Of a stretch of 64,000 nt of DNA, positions 1 to 8,342 are shown in pieces (position 1 is the first letter of the stretch; every line of letters begins with the position of its first letter). The DNA comes from Paenibacillus sp. 1011MAR3C5 (GTDB lineage Bacteria > Bacillota > Bacilli > Paenibacillales > Paenibacillaceae). Both the position numbers and the translations under genes were made by a program. The notes under the pieces were generated by a model. That model was not told where the DNA came from, did no database searches, and was given only the letters and a program-made list of their open reading frames with translations. The stretch covers positions 124,001 through 188,000 of the forward strand of contig NZ_QZCF01000007.1 in assembly GCF_003591485.1 (NCBI RefSeq). The letters run 5' to 3'.

Positions 1-28
1 GGATCGTATTGGAAGGAGCATGGCGCAA

Positions 29-1180
29 ATGGCTGGCACCAATGATTCGCAAATATTCCGCATAGCCATATCTGGATATTACGGCTTCCGCAACAGCGGG
101 GACGAGGCGGTGCTTCGTTCGATTCTGCTGGCGTTGAAGGAAGAAGGAGACAAGCAGGGCGTTATCGTTCAGCCCATCGTGCTTAGCGCCGATCCGGCAT
201 GGACGACAGCGATGTATGGCGTGGAGTCCTTCCACCGGATGAAGCCGGGCGATGTGCTTCGTGCGCTCCGCAGCTGTGACGGTCTGATTAGCGGCGGAGG
301 CAGCTTGCTTCAAGACGTAACAAGCGGGAAAACGATTCCGTATTACATCGGCATCATGAAGCTTGCCCAGTGGCTGGGCAAGCCGACCTTTGCCTATGCG
401 CAGGGGATCGGGCCGATCAATCGCCGCTCCATGGATTCGCTTATTCGGAGCGCGATGCGCCGGAGCAAGTATGTGTCGGTGCGGGATGCGGAATCCGCTG
501 CTCTGCTAGGGCGGATCGGCATGCCGCTGGACCGGATCGATGTCGTGCCCGATCCGGTGATGGGGCTGCCGCTGCCGGGGGGTTCACCGGCAGCGCAGCC
601 GCGCGCGGGCGCGGACGAGACGCCGCCAGTCATTGGCGTCTCGCTGCGCCGTTGGCGCGAGGACGGCGCCGATATGGCGCGCGCCGCCGAGGCGCTGGTC
701 GCGCTGTCGAAGCGCAGGCCGGTTCGGCTGCGCTTCTTGCCGTTCCACACCCCTTCCGACCGGGTAACGTCGGAAGAGGTGATGGAACGGCTGAGCGGCC
801 GTCTCGGCGAAGGAAGCTCCGCCGAGCTGGCCGCTCCCGGCGACGACCCCCAGGCGATGCTTCTGGAGGTCAGCCGCTGTGACGCTTTGTTCGGCATGCG
901 CCTGCATGCGCTTATATACGCCGCCAATCAGCACATTCCGATGCTTGGGCTGTCGTACGACCCTAAAATTGATCAATTTATGAATCGCTTGAATCTGCGT
1001 CCGATCGGCACAACAGAATCGCTGGATGCTGAGATATTCGCAGACGAAGCCTGTAATCTGCTCGATACGCCAGAGGAGTGGCGCATCAAGCACGGTCCCG
1101 CTATCGAGACGTTGAAGCAACAAGCAAAAATTCCCGCGCAACAAATCTTACAAATATTGCGTCAATATAGATCGAGGTGA
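29..1180 (+). CDS. csaB: Polysaccharide pyruvyl transferase CsaB
   Basis: CsaB family enzymes move pyruvate from phosphoenolpyruvate onto a sugar of the secondary cell-wall polymer as a ketal, and SLH domains bind that pyruvylated polymer. Visible family motifs are GYYGFRNSGDEAVL near residue 16, GGGSLLQD near 89 and FGMRLHALIYA near 290; 383 aa is a normal length. Two ATGs are in frame. The one at 20 sits a single base from GGAAGGAG (11-18), whereas the one at 29 has a ten-base spacer, so 29 is preferred. The stop overlaps the Shine-Dalgarno of tagA, which follows at once, so the two are co-transcribed. Three SLH proteins downstream are the obvious clients. The start of the operon lies left of the window. 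Confidence 0.93.
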   Translation: MAGTNDSQIFRIAISGYYGFRNSGDEAVLRSILLALKEEGDKQGVIVQPIVLSADPAWTTAMYGVESFHRMKPGDVLRALRSCDGLISGGGSLLQDVTSGKTIPYYIGIMKLAQWLGKPTFAYAQGIGPINRRSMDSLIRSAMRRSKYVSVRDAESAALLGRIGMPLDRIDVVPDPVMGLPLPGGSPAAQPRAGADETPPVIGVSLRRWREDGADMARAAEALVALSKRRPVRLRFLPFHTPSDRVTSEEVMERLSGRLGEGSSAELAAPGDDPQAMLLEVSRCDALFGMRLHALIYAANQHIPMLGLSYDPKIDQFMNRLNLRPIGTTESLDAEIFADEACNLLDTPEEWRIKHGPAIETLKQQAKIPAQQILQILRQYRSR

Positions 1181-1187
1181 TTTCCTC

Positions 1188-1949
1188 ATGTCGAAACAAG
1201 TGCCAATCGTGCCGATATTCGGCGTACCGTTCTCGAAAATGAGCATGGACGAGACGGTTCATTATCTAACAGAGGCTATTGAGGATGGACGCTTGACGCA
1301 TGTCATAACAGCGAATCCGATTATGGTCATGGAAGCTTTGGACAAACCAGAATTTGCTGCCGTATTACGCAAGGCTGACCTGATCGTGCCGGATGGGGCG
1401 GGGGTTGTATGGGCTGCCAAGACGGGAGGCGATCCCGTCGCTGAGCGGGTAGCGGGCTTTGACCTGATGCACCGGCTCATGGAGCAAGGAGAGAAGCGGC
1501 GCTGGACTGCCTATTTGTTGGGGACCACTCAAGAAATAATCGAGGCTGCTGCCGAGAAGCTGCAATTGCAATATCCGCAGGTCCGTATCGTGGGCTGCCG
1601 CAACGGATTTTTTGGCCCGAATGAAGATGAAGAGATTGTGGATGAGATTCGCAAGCTTAAGCCCCATCTGCTTTTTGTAGCACGCGGTATGGAGAAGGAA
1701 GATTGGAACGCGCAGTACAAAGAACGTCTCGGCGTACCGTTTATTATGGGCGTCGGGGGAAGCTTTGACATTGTGTCGGGCAAGCTGAAGCGCGCGCCGA
1801 TGTTCTATCAGAAGCTCCGGATTGAATGGCTGTATCGCTTATTTCAGGAGCCATCTCGTTATAAGAGAATGCTTGCGCTGCCGAAATTCGTCGTGAAAGT
1901 GCTTCGCAACAAAGAAAACGTGACTAAACCTCGTCCTGAGGCACAATAA
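1188..1949 (+). CDS. tagA: WecG/TagA/CpsF family glycosyltransferase
   Basis: Family members transfer N-acetylmannosamine (or a related sugar) from UDP onto undecaprenyl-diphospho-GlcNAc, the second step of wall teichoic acid or secondary polymer linkage-unit assembly at the inner membrane face. The sequence shows TANPIMVMEA (41-50), ADLIVPDGAGVVWAAK with Asp69 (63-78) and the glycine-rich GVGGSFDIVSGKLKRAP near 200. The 253-aa length matches TagA. The Shine-Dalgarno GAGGTGA lies seven bases before the ATG and overlaps the csaB stop. With csaB upstream and tagO downstream this forms a polymer-synthesis locus. The exact acceptor and donor cannot be read from sequence. Confidence 0.92.
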   Translation: MSKQVPIVPIFGVPFSKMSMDETVHYLTEAIEDGRLTHVITANPIMVMEALDKPEFAAVLRKADLIVPDGAGVVWAAKTGGDPVAERVAGFDLMHRLMEQGEKRRWTAYLLGTTQEIIEAAAEKLQLQYPQVRIVGCRNGFFGPNEDEEIVDEIRKLKPHLLFVARGMEKEDWNAQYKERLGVPFIMGVGGSFDIVSGKLKRAPMFYQKLRIEWLYRLFQEPSRYKRMLALPKFVVKVLRNKENVTKPRPEAQ

Positions 1950-1985
1950 TGTCGGTATTTCCATGAAAATTGGTTGAAAACGGTG

Positions 1986-2015
1986 TTGGTAATTCTTTTT
2001 CGATCGGAGTATAAT
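1986..2015 (+). promoter_or_regulatory. Sigma-A-like promoter for tagO
   Basis: TTGGTA (1986-1991), an 18-base spacer and a perfect TATAAT (2010-2015) lie in the 197-base gap between tagA and tagO. This would give a leader of about 125 bases. The -35 is only a partial match. Confidence 0.5.
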
Positions 2016-2146
2016 TCACTTCGGAGCAGATGGTTGCCTAGGTGATTACTATCGCCGAATAAGGGGCCGTTTCCCGGTGAAATATAAGCAGAGCACTCGT
2101 TCATGGGCAAGACTGCTTATGTTTTCAGAAAAGGAGAGTTGTACAC

Positions 2147-3295
2147 ATGCCAGTTGGCTTCTTGTATACGATGGGATTTATTATCGCTCTTTTATTAGCA
2201 CTTGCCATGACGCCGCTCGTAAAGAAGTTTGCGTTCAAGATTGGTGCCATTGATAAACCGAATCACCGGAAAGTACATACGCGCATTATGCCGCGTCTCG
2301 GAGGACTTGCCATCTATATCGCATTTGTGGGCGCGTTTCTGGCGGTGTCGCCATTTATCCCGGACGGACTGCTTCGCCCCCGCGATGTAAATATGATTAA
2401 TGCGCTGCTCGTTGGCGGAACCATTATTATCATTCTTGGCGCATTGGATGACCGCTTCGAGCTGTCGGCGAAGGTTAAGCTGCTCGGCCAAATCGCAGCA
2501 GCCTGTGTGGTTGTATTCGGCTTTGATGTTCGGATCGATCTCGTTAACATTCCATTTGGCGAAACGATGCAGCCGATTGCAGAATGGATCGGTATTCCGC
2601 TTACGATTCTGTGGATTGTCGGCGTGACGAACGCCATTAATTTGATTGATGGCTTGGATGGCCTTGCTGCTGGCGTATCGGGCATCTCCATCGCGACAAT
2701 TGTCGTCATGGCATCTCTGATGGGCTTCCAGCCCGTCATTCTACTCAGCACGCTGCTGCTGGGCGGCATTATCGGGTTTTTGGTATTCAACTTCCACCCC
2801 GCTAAGATTTTTATGGGGGATTCCGGCTCGCTGTTCCTGGGCTTCAGCCTGGCTACCTTATCCATGCTTGGCTTCAAGCAGGTGACGATTGTATCCTTCG
2901 TTACGCCGCTGCTCATTATTGGTGTACCGCTTTCGGACACATTCTTTGCGATTGTGCGCCGTTGGGTGAACAAGAAGCCAATCTTTGCACCGGATAAGGG
3001 GCATTTGCACCACAGGCTTCAAGACCTTGGATTTAGCCATCGCCGCACGGTCTTGATCATTTGGGGAGTTGCCGCGATCTTTGGCGTCCTGGCTATTGTT
3101 CAGTCCGCTGTCGTACAATCAAGCGCGGCCAACTGGATTACCTTCGGCGTTATATGCCTGCTGATGTTCTTGTTGCAGATTGGTGCCGAAGTGACGGGCA
3201 TCGTCGACAAGACGAGGCGTCCGCTTATCAATTTCCTGGCTCGTATCGGCGTTCGCATAGCGAAGGTGGATACACAGCAATCGCGCGGCAAGTAA
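2147..3295 (+). CDS. tagO: Undecaprenyl-phosphate GlcNAc-1-phosphate transferase TagO/WecA
   Basis: This polytopic membrane enzyme moves GlcNAc-1-phosphate from UDP-GlcNAc to undecaprenyl phosphate, the first committed step of teichoic-acid-like polymers. The active-site elements are all present: KPNHRKVHTR (38-46), the metal-binding Asp pair DDRF (101-104), NAINLIDGLDGLA (162-174), FMGDSGS (222-228) and HLHHRL (286-291). About ten hydrophobic segments are visible in 382 aa, the usual length. AAGGAGAG sits eight bases before the ATG. It supplies the lipid-linked substrate on which TagA acts. A strong terminator follows, closing the unit. Confidence 0.95.
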   Translation: MPVGFLYTMGFIIALLLALAMTPLVKKFAFKIGAIDKPNHRKVHTRIMPRLGGLAIYIAFVGAFLAVSPFIPDGLLRPRDVNMINALLVGGTIIIILGALDDRFELSAKVKLLGQIAAACVVVFGFDVRIDLVNIPFGETMQPIAEWIGIPLTILWIVGVTNAINLIDGLDGLAAGVSGISIATIVVMASLMGFQPVILLSTLLLGGIIGFLVFNFHPAKIFMGDSGSLFLGFSLATLSMLGFKQVTIVSFVTPLLIIGVPLSDTFFAIVRRWVNKKPIFAPDKGHLHHRLQDLGFSHRRTVLIIWGVAAIFGVLAIVQSAVVQSSAANWITFGVICLLMFLLQIGAEVTGIVDKTRRPLINFLARIGVRIAKVDTQQSRGK

Positions 3296-3317
3296 TTTTC
3301 GCACTTATACACATAGG

Positions 3318-3348
3318 GCCCTGTATCCATCGGGATACAGGGCTTTTT
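3318..3348 (+). terminator. Rho-independent terminator after tagO
   Basis: An 11-bp perfect stem (GCCCTGTATCC with GGATACAGGGC), a four-base loop and a T run follow the tagO stop by 22 bases. Confidence 0.9.
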
Positions 3349-3653
3349 ATATGCACGGATACCTGTACTCTAGGAGTATTAGCCTAATTGCGCCAGTAAT
3401 TTACCAGCTTGTCTAAACATCTGAGTTTTAATCGCCGATAAAATACATACAGAACTTTTCTTGGATCAGTGCGTCTATAACAGGAAGAGAGAATATCTGA
3501 CTATGGAGGAAAAGGGAGGAACGATTTATAAGTCAGTCATCATCCTATGGACAAGCTATCCAATGACTATAGCCCTATCTCAAGATGATCCAAGTGGTCC
3601 AGCTGACTTACGCGCAGCATAAGAACAGAGATGCATAAAGGAGGAACACCGTT
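3349..3653 (+). other. Intergenic leader region before the SLH protein
   Basis: This 305-base gap holds a sigma-D-like promoter (listed separately), so the likely transcript has a leader of about 200 bases. The leader contains a purine-rich stretch at 3501-3520 with several GGA motifs, and a 39-codon reading frame from ATG 3503 to the TAA ending at 3622. AGGAAGAGA lies about 12 bases before that ATG, which is weak support, so the frame is not called a gene. Nothing else was recognised. Confidence 0.5.
3414..3441 (+). promoter_or_regulatory. Sigma-D-like promoter upstream of the 1400-aa SLH protein
   Basis: TAAA (3414-3417), 16 bases, then GCCGATAA (3434-3441) closely match the Bacillus sigma-D consensus TAAA-N15-GCCGATAT. 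It is the only promoter-like element noticed in this gap, and the next gene downstream is the SLH protein starting at 3654. Confidence 0.6.
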
Positions 3654-6600
3654 TTGAAAAGAACACTAGCCCTACTTTTGACGTTTGCGCTTATCGTGAC
3701 GTTGCTGCCAACCTACATGGCGCCGCAAACGGCAAACGCTGCGGGAGCGTATTTCTTGTTCCCGAATGAGAATGATACAAGAGCCAATGCAAGAATCGTA
3801 TCAACGAAGACGATTCAGATTGACGGTACAATCAACGGCGTTGTCGGCAGCTCCATCAGCTACAATGTCAAGCAAGTGACGTCCACTGGACTAGAGGAAG
3901 TACTGAATACAACTGAAGAAATTACGACGGGAATCTCCACGACAGGCGATAACCGGATTAGCATTAATAGCCTTATTCTGTTCCCAGGCATGAACAAGAT
4001 CACATTGAAAGGCATTGCAGGCACATCGATCGTCTCGGAATCGATCTACATCGAATACCGTGATAATCCGATGCTGTACGACCTTAAAGTAACCTTCGAG
4101 AATCAGGATTATGATATGAAGGAAACAGAGCCTACCATGCTCTATTCCACAGCTCCGAATATTACGCAGCAAGGCCAGATCGTCATTACCGGCCGCGCGC
4201 CTAATGCGACAAAAGTAACCATCGATATCAATGGACGCAGCTACGACTTTAACGTGTCGACCGGCAATAACAATAACCGGTTCAGCACATCGCAATTAAC
4301 CATTGACAAGGGCATCAACAACATCAAGTTTAAAGTGCATAACGGCGGACAAATTGTAGAAACTACACGTCAAGTGGCTTTCTATAATGGCGAGGTTACA
4401 TACTATAATCTTAAGATTAGCGACAGCGCGAACCCTTCAAAAGAATCGAATTTGCAAAACAATACCGATTTCTCGACTAATGCAGGAACGGGCATTAAAG
4501 TATCCGGTACCGCTATTATTCCATTGCCCCTGCATGACTTGAACAACAATGTGAACAACAAGATTCCGACAACAGATCCAGCGGCATTTAAAAACGCTCT
4601 AACAGCACTGCTTGCTATGAGTATTCAAGGCGTAGCGACGGACCGAAATCCGACATCTATATCCATTTCACCGACTACTATTGATAATACGACCAAGTTC
4701 ATCACGGTTGATTTCTCATACGATATGCCAACACTGGCATTTGATGCGAAGAACAGCATTCGTTTTAAAGCACCAAACCTGACCCAGTTCGATTGGTCGA
4801 CTTGGATGGACTTTACGCTCAGAGACAATACAAAAGCTTATATCTACGATGTTAACTATTTGACGGGCTTCGACGGCTCCATGACAGAAGCCATTACTGG
4901 CAATACCAATATGGTGCGTGCTAAAGACATTAGCCGAGTACTGAGCCTGCAAAGCACAGATATTCCAAGCGGCGGCGTAGATGTATATTCGGTGCCGATG
5001 GGCGTAGAGCTCTTGATCGGCAACTACAGCTCCGTTGTTGGGCAAGATCTGTCTCAGCTTAATACGTTAGTAGGCAACATTCTGGTAGGTACCGTACCGG
5101 CATCAACAGCACTTAGCTACAAGCTTGTTGGCGAGTCTGGCACAAGGCCTCTGGGACAAGTTGTAACCCAGACTGTGAATAATGAGCAAGTTTCGTTCCT
5201 TCGCGTTTTTGTAGAGGTTCAAAAACTGCCTACATCGGGTTCAAATACGATTACGTTCAAGCTGGATCACAATAAGGCATCCAGCGAGACGAAAAACATC
5301 ATTGCGCGTTTGCTGTACGGACCATATATGAAATTCGATTCTATCGTGGATGGAATGGATGTCAAATTCGATACAGTGAATGGAACACCGGCAAGCCTGC
5401 TCAATCAGTTGGGCTTCTTGAAGGGCCAATTGTTCAATGTAGTCAATGATGGCGAAATTAAGTATTCCGGAGCAGATCAGTCTGTATTCCTGTATATTAA
5501 CAACGTTGCCGTTGAGTTGGAGCAACAACCAGGTTCGGTAACCAAATTCCAGCCGAAAAATTTTAATGTTGATGCGACGCAGCAATTGATTGCAGGCATC
5601 TTGAACAAAGCCGGCGACAACAACATTAAATTCGTTTTTGCATCCAAGAGCAATAACTATGAATACACGCTAAGATTCAGCATCGTGCCAACGAACCTGC
5701 CAACGATTCCATCTCCAAATACAGACGGTGTCTATCCGTTTACGCAGGGACAATGGCCGCCGGTATCCGCTGATTCCAATTTCAATAAGCAAGGTTCCGT
5801 TTACACGACGAGAGAAGCATATTTCGATGTGTACGGCACATTTGACTTCGTAGATCTGGGTACGGTTTCTGGTAATGTTCAGTCCAATGTAAGTTCGTCC
5901 AGATTGTCGAACCCGCAAGATTACATTGTGACCATCGATTCGCCAAACTGGAAAAGCCCGATTAATTGGAATTTGACGAAGCAATTCAAGATGGCGGATA
6001 AAGATCGCAATATCATTACGGTTGACGGAACCCCGGGGAGTGCCCATCATGTGATTAACGGTGCTGGTGAGAATCCATCCACTCCTGATGCAGCCGTGCA
6101 ATTCTATTATGATGTGAATGCGCAGGACTTCTTCTTTACGATTAATAACCAGGTGATGCCAGAGGATGGCAGTTCCTTGGTATACGTGATTACGGTGTTT
6201 AATGCCGGGGTGAATGGCCCGCGTGCCACATACCGTCTGGAAATCAATCCAATTTCCATCCCGTACAGCATCAAATCGCCAGTGAAAGAAGAACTGGTGA
6301 CGAACAGAAATTTTGTTGAAGTTATTATCAGCTCCCCAGGCGCCGATTCGATTACGGTAGGGAAGCAAAAAGCAGAGCCGGTTACTTTCGTTGATTATGG
6401 CGCTAATGGAGGCGGAACGACTTATATTGAAGCCTACCGAGCAGTAGTCAAGGATTTAAGAGCGGGCAGGGATACCAAAATTCCGTTCACGATTACGCGC
6501 GGCGAGGATACAATCAAGCAAGAGCTGACCGTCAAATATGTGCCGACGAACATTCCTGGCGCACAAATGATGGAGACCATGGCTTCATCGCACAAATTGT

Positions 6601-7856
6601 TTAATAATTCGTTGACGTTGACCTTCAGCAAAAACACGCAATTGATCAGACCGGAATATAACGCGTCGACTGGTCATGCAACGCAAGTATACAATGGAAA
6701 TGATTTATTGTTTGCTATTGCGAATCCGAATGATGGAATTGTAGACAGGCATCTGTACGAGGGCCAGCCGCCGAACTACTCGGCGACCAGCCAAGCTGCA
6801 GGCAACTTGCATATCGGCTATCGCTTCCAGGATGAAGCGAGACAATTCATCAAAGCAAGCCCTCTCTACTGGATTGATGGTGGTTTAGCTGATAATCCGG
6901 ATCCGACAAGCCCGGCTTACGATCCGATTACGACGGGACAAGATCCGTTCCCATTCCCGAACTTGCTGAACAAGTATACCGATAATTTTGCTGCTCGCTG
7001 GGGACAATTCGATCGTGAATTGGTACCAAGCGCACCAGGCTCCCTAACGCTAACCTATGACACCAATGTCGTACAAAGCGCAGGCACGACAATTACGGTA
7101 TTCCGCTTTGACCCATATAACAGCAAGTGGGAGAACATCGGCGGTGTTGTAGACGAGAAGAAACGCACCATTACTGTTCCGTTTACGAAATTCGGCTATT
7201 ATGTAGCCGTTAAGCTGACGCGCGGATTTAACGACATTACCGACCATCCTTACGCTCGTGAAGCGATGGAAGCGATCTTTGCAAAGGGCATTATGAATGC
7301 AATTGATCCGGTAGGCATGTTTGGCGGAGACCGCTACGTTACACGCGGCGAGTTCACTCGCATGATCGTGAGAGCAATGGATCTGCCGTTGAATTACAAG
7401 GGAGATCTGCACTTCTCCTATTACCCGGAGACGATCACAAATGCAAATCAGTCCAGCTCGATCTATGACTACCGTTATATTGAGACGGCTGCAAGGGCAG
7501 GTATCGTCAACGGCAAGCGTCCTGGCTTCTTCGATGAGGATGTAGAGCTGACGCGCCAGGAAGCGGCGGTCATACTTGCCAGAGCGCTTCAACTGAAGAT
7601 GGAGCCAGATGCGACGAAAGCGAAGAAGTCGCTAGATAAAATTTTTAAGGATTCCGGTACTTTCGATTTCTACTCCATCCCGGCGGTGCTTGCAATTCAA
7701 AAGAAGAATTTCATTCAAGGCAAACTCATTAACCCGGAGAACCCGAAAGAAGGATCTGTGTTCGATCCGAAAGCAAGACTCCTTCGCAGCGATGCAGCCA
7801 TTATTATGGCACGTGTGATGAACGATATGAAGAAGTTGCCTAAGATATACAATTAA
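3654..7856 (+). CDS. Exported SLH-domain surface protein, 1400 aa
   Basis: A signal peptide (MKRTLALLLTFALIVTLLPT, cleavage near ANAA at 27-30) leads into about 1150 residues of beta-rich sequence in Ig-like blocks with no recognised catalytic motif. Three SLH repeats follow from about residue 1185: GFNDITDHPYAREAMEAIFA, a second around YIETAARAGIVNGKRPG, and a third ending near SDAAIIMARVMNDMKK. SLH repeats tether proteins non-covalently to pyruvylated secondary polymer, which csaB upstream would provide. The start is TTG, supported by AAAGGAGG eight bases away. The upstream promoter resembles sigma-D, hinting at co-expression with motility. A structural or adhesive role is inferred. Confidence 0.85.
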   Translation: MKRTLALLLTFALIVTLLPTYMAPQTANAAGAYFLFPNENDTRANARIVSTKTIQIDGTINGVVGSSISYNVKQVTSTGLEEVLNTTEEITTGISTTGDNRISINSLILFPGMNKITLKGIAGTSIVSESIYIEYRDNPMLYDLKVTFENQDYDMKETEPTMLYSTAPNITQQGQIVITGRAPNATKVTIDINGRSYDFNVSTGNNNNRFSTSQLTIDKGINNIKFKVHNGGQIVETTRQVAFYNGEVTYYNLKISDSANPSKESNLQNNTDFSTNAGTGIKVSGTAIIPLPLHDLNNNVNNKIPTTDPAAFKNALTALLAMSIQGVATDRNPTSISISPTTIDNTTKFITVDFSYDMPTLAFDAKNSIRFKAPNLTQFDWSTWMDFTLRDNTKAYIYDVNYLTGFDGSMTEAITGNTNMVRAKDISRVLSLQSTDIPSGGVDVYSVPMGVELLIGNYSSVVGQDLSQLNTLVGNILVGTVPASTALSYKLVGESGTRPLGQVVTQTVNNEQVSFLRVFVEVQKLPTSGSNTITFKLDHNKASSETKNIIARLLYGPYMKFDSIVDGMDVKFDTVNGTPASLLNQLGFLKGQLFNVVNDGEIKYSGADQSVFLYINNVAVELEQQPGSVTKFQPKNFNVDATQQLIAGILNKAGDNNIKFVFASKSNNYEYTLRFSIVPTNLPTIPSPNTDGVYPFTQGQWPPVSADSNFNKQGSVYTTREAYFDVYGTFDFVDLGTVSGNVQSNVSSSRLSNPQDYIVTIDSPNWKSPINWNLTKQFKMADKDRNIITVDGTPGSAHHVINGAGENPSTPDAAVQFYYDVNAQDFFFTINNQVMPEDGSSLVYVITVFNAGVNGPRATYRLEINPISIPYSIKSPVKEELVTNRNFVEVIISSPGADSITVGKQKAEPVTFVDYGANGGGTTYIEAYRAVVKDLRAGRDTKIPFTITRGEDTIKQELTVKYVPTNIPGAQMMETMASSHKLFNNSLTLTFSKNTQLIRPEYNASTGHATQVYNGNDLLFAIANPNDGIVDRHLYEGQPPNYSATSQAAGNLHIGYRFQDEARQFIKASPLYWIDGGLADNPDPTSPAYDPITTGQDPFPFPNLLNKYTDNFAARWGQFDRELVPSAPGSLTLTYDTNVVQSAGTTITVFRFDPYNSKWENIGGVVDEKKRTITVPFTKFGYYVAVKLTRGFNDITDHPYAREAMEAIFAKGIMNAIDPVGMFGGDRYVTRGEFTRMIVRAMDLPLNYKGDLHFSYYPETITNANQSSSIYDYRYIETAARAGIVNGKRPGFFDEDVELTRQEAAVILARALQLKMEPDATKAKKSLDKIFKDSGTFDFYSIPAVLAIQKKNFIQGKLINPENPKEGSVFDPKARLLRSDAAIIMARVMNDMKKLPKIYN

Positions 7857-7870
7857 TGACTGGGTTGGAA

Positions 7871-7901
7871 GAGGGGTTGGCGTTGAGCCGATCCCTCTTT
7901 T
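7871..7901 (+). terminator. Terminator after the 1400-aa SLH protein
   Basis: GAGGGGTTGGC pairs with GCCGATCCCTC around a five-base loop, with one mismatch and one wobble, and is followed by a short T run. It begins 14 bases after the stop codon. Confidence 0.75.
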
Positions 7902-8342
7902 GTATAAAGTTACGAAAATTTTCAGCAATGATGCGCGATAGAGCTTGTACGAGAATTATAGAGAGCATTTTTATCCATGGAAAATCTTTTGCATCGACTC
8001 CATGAATAGAACAAGCTATACTAACAACGTGCTAAGGACGCGGCTTGTCTAAGAAAAAACTCGGAAAAGTTTTTCTGAACGAATCGCAACTTTTCACTCC
8101 GACAAACGTTTAAATACATGACGTTGTCGAGAGGCCGCTACGATTTTAAATGGAATGAATTCACAAGTTCCTCTTTACGGTACGAGTAGCCCATTGTATA
8201 ATGTTATAGTGATGCAGCTAGTCTAGCATCTATTCTTTCATGGTTTACAAGTTTCTACGACATGAGATTACATAGGGTTGATCATGCGTAGACATCATTT
8301 ATACAAATTACTGCTCTACTCTGGGAAGGGGGTGAATCGGCT
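7902..8342 (+). other. Long untranslated region before the S-layer gene
   Basis: About 440 bases without a gene. It contains a good sigma-A-type promoter (listed separately) and a weaker candidate, TCGACT (7995-8000) with TATACT (8017-8022) at 16-base spacing. Long leaders with several promoters are typical of S-layer genes. No riboswitch fold was recognised. Confidence 0.5.
8174..8202 (+). promoter_or_regulatory. Sigma-A-type promoter of the S-layer gene
   Basis: TTTACG (8174-8179) is separated by 17 bases from a perfect TATAAT (8197-8202). Transcription from here gives a leader of about 135 bases to the first start codon and 210 to the second. Confidence 0.6.

Noticed and set aside
3503-3622. 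39-codon frame in the leader of the SLH gene
   Set aside because: Only weak ribosome-site support and no recognisable motif; mentioned as a possible leader peptide, not called.
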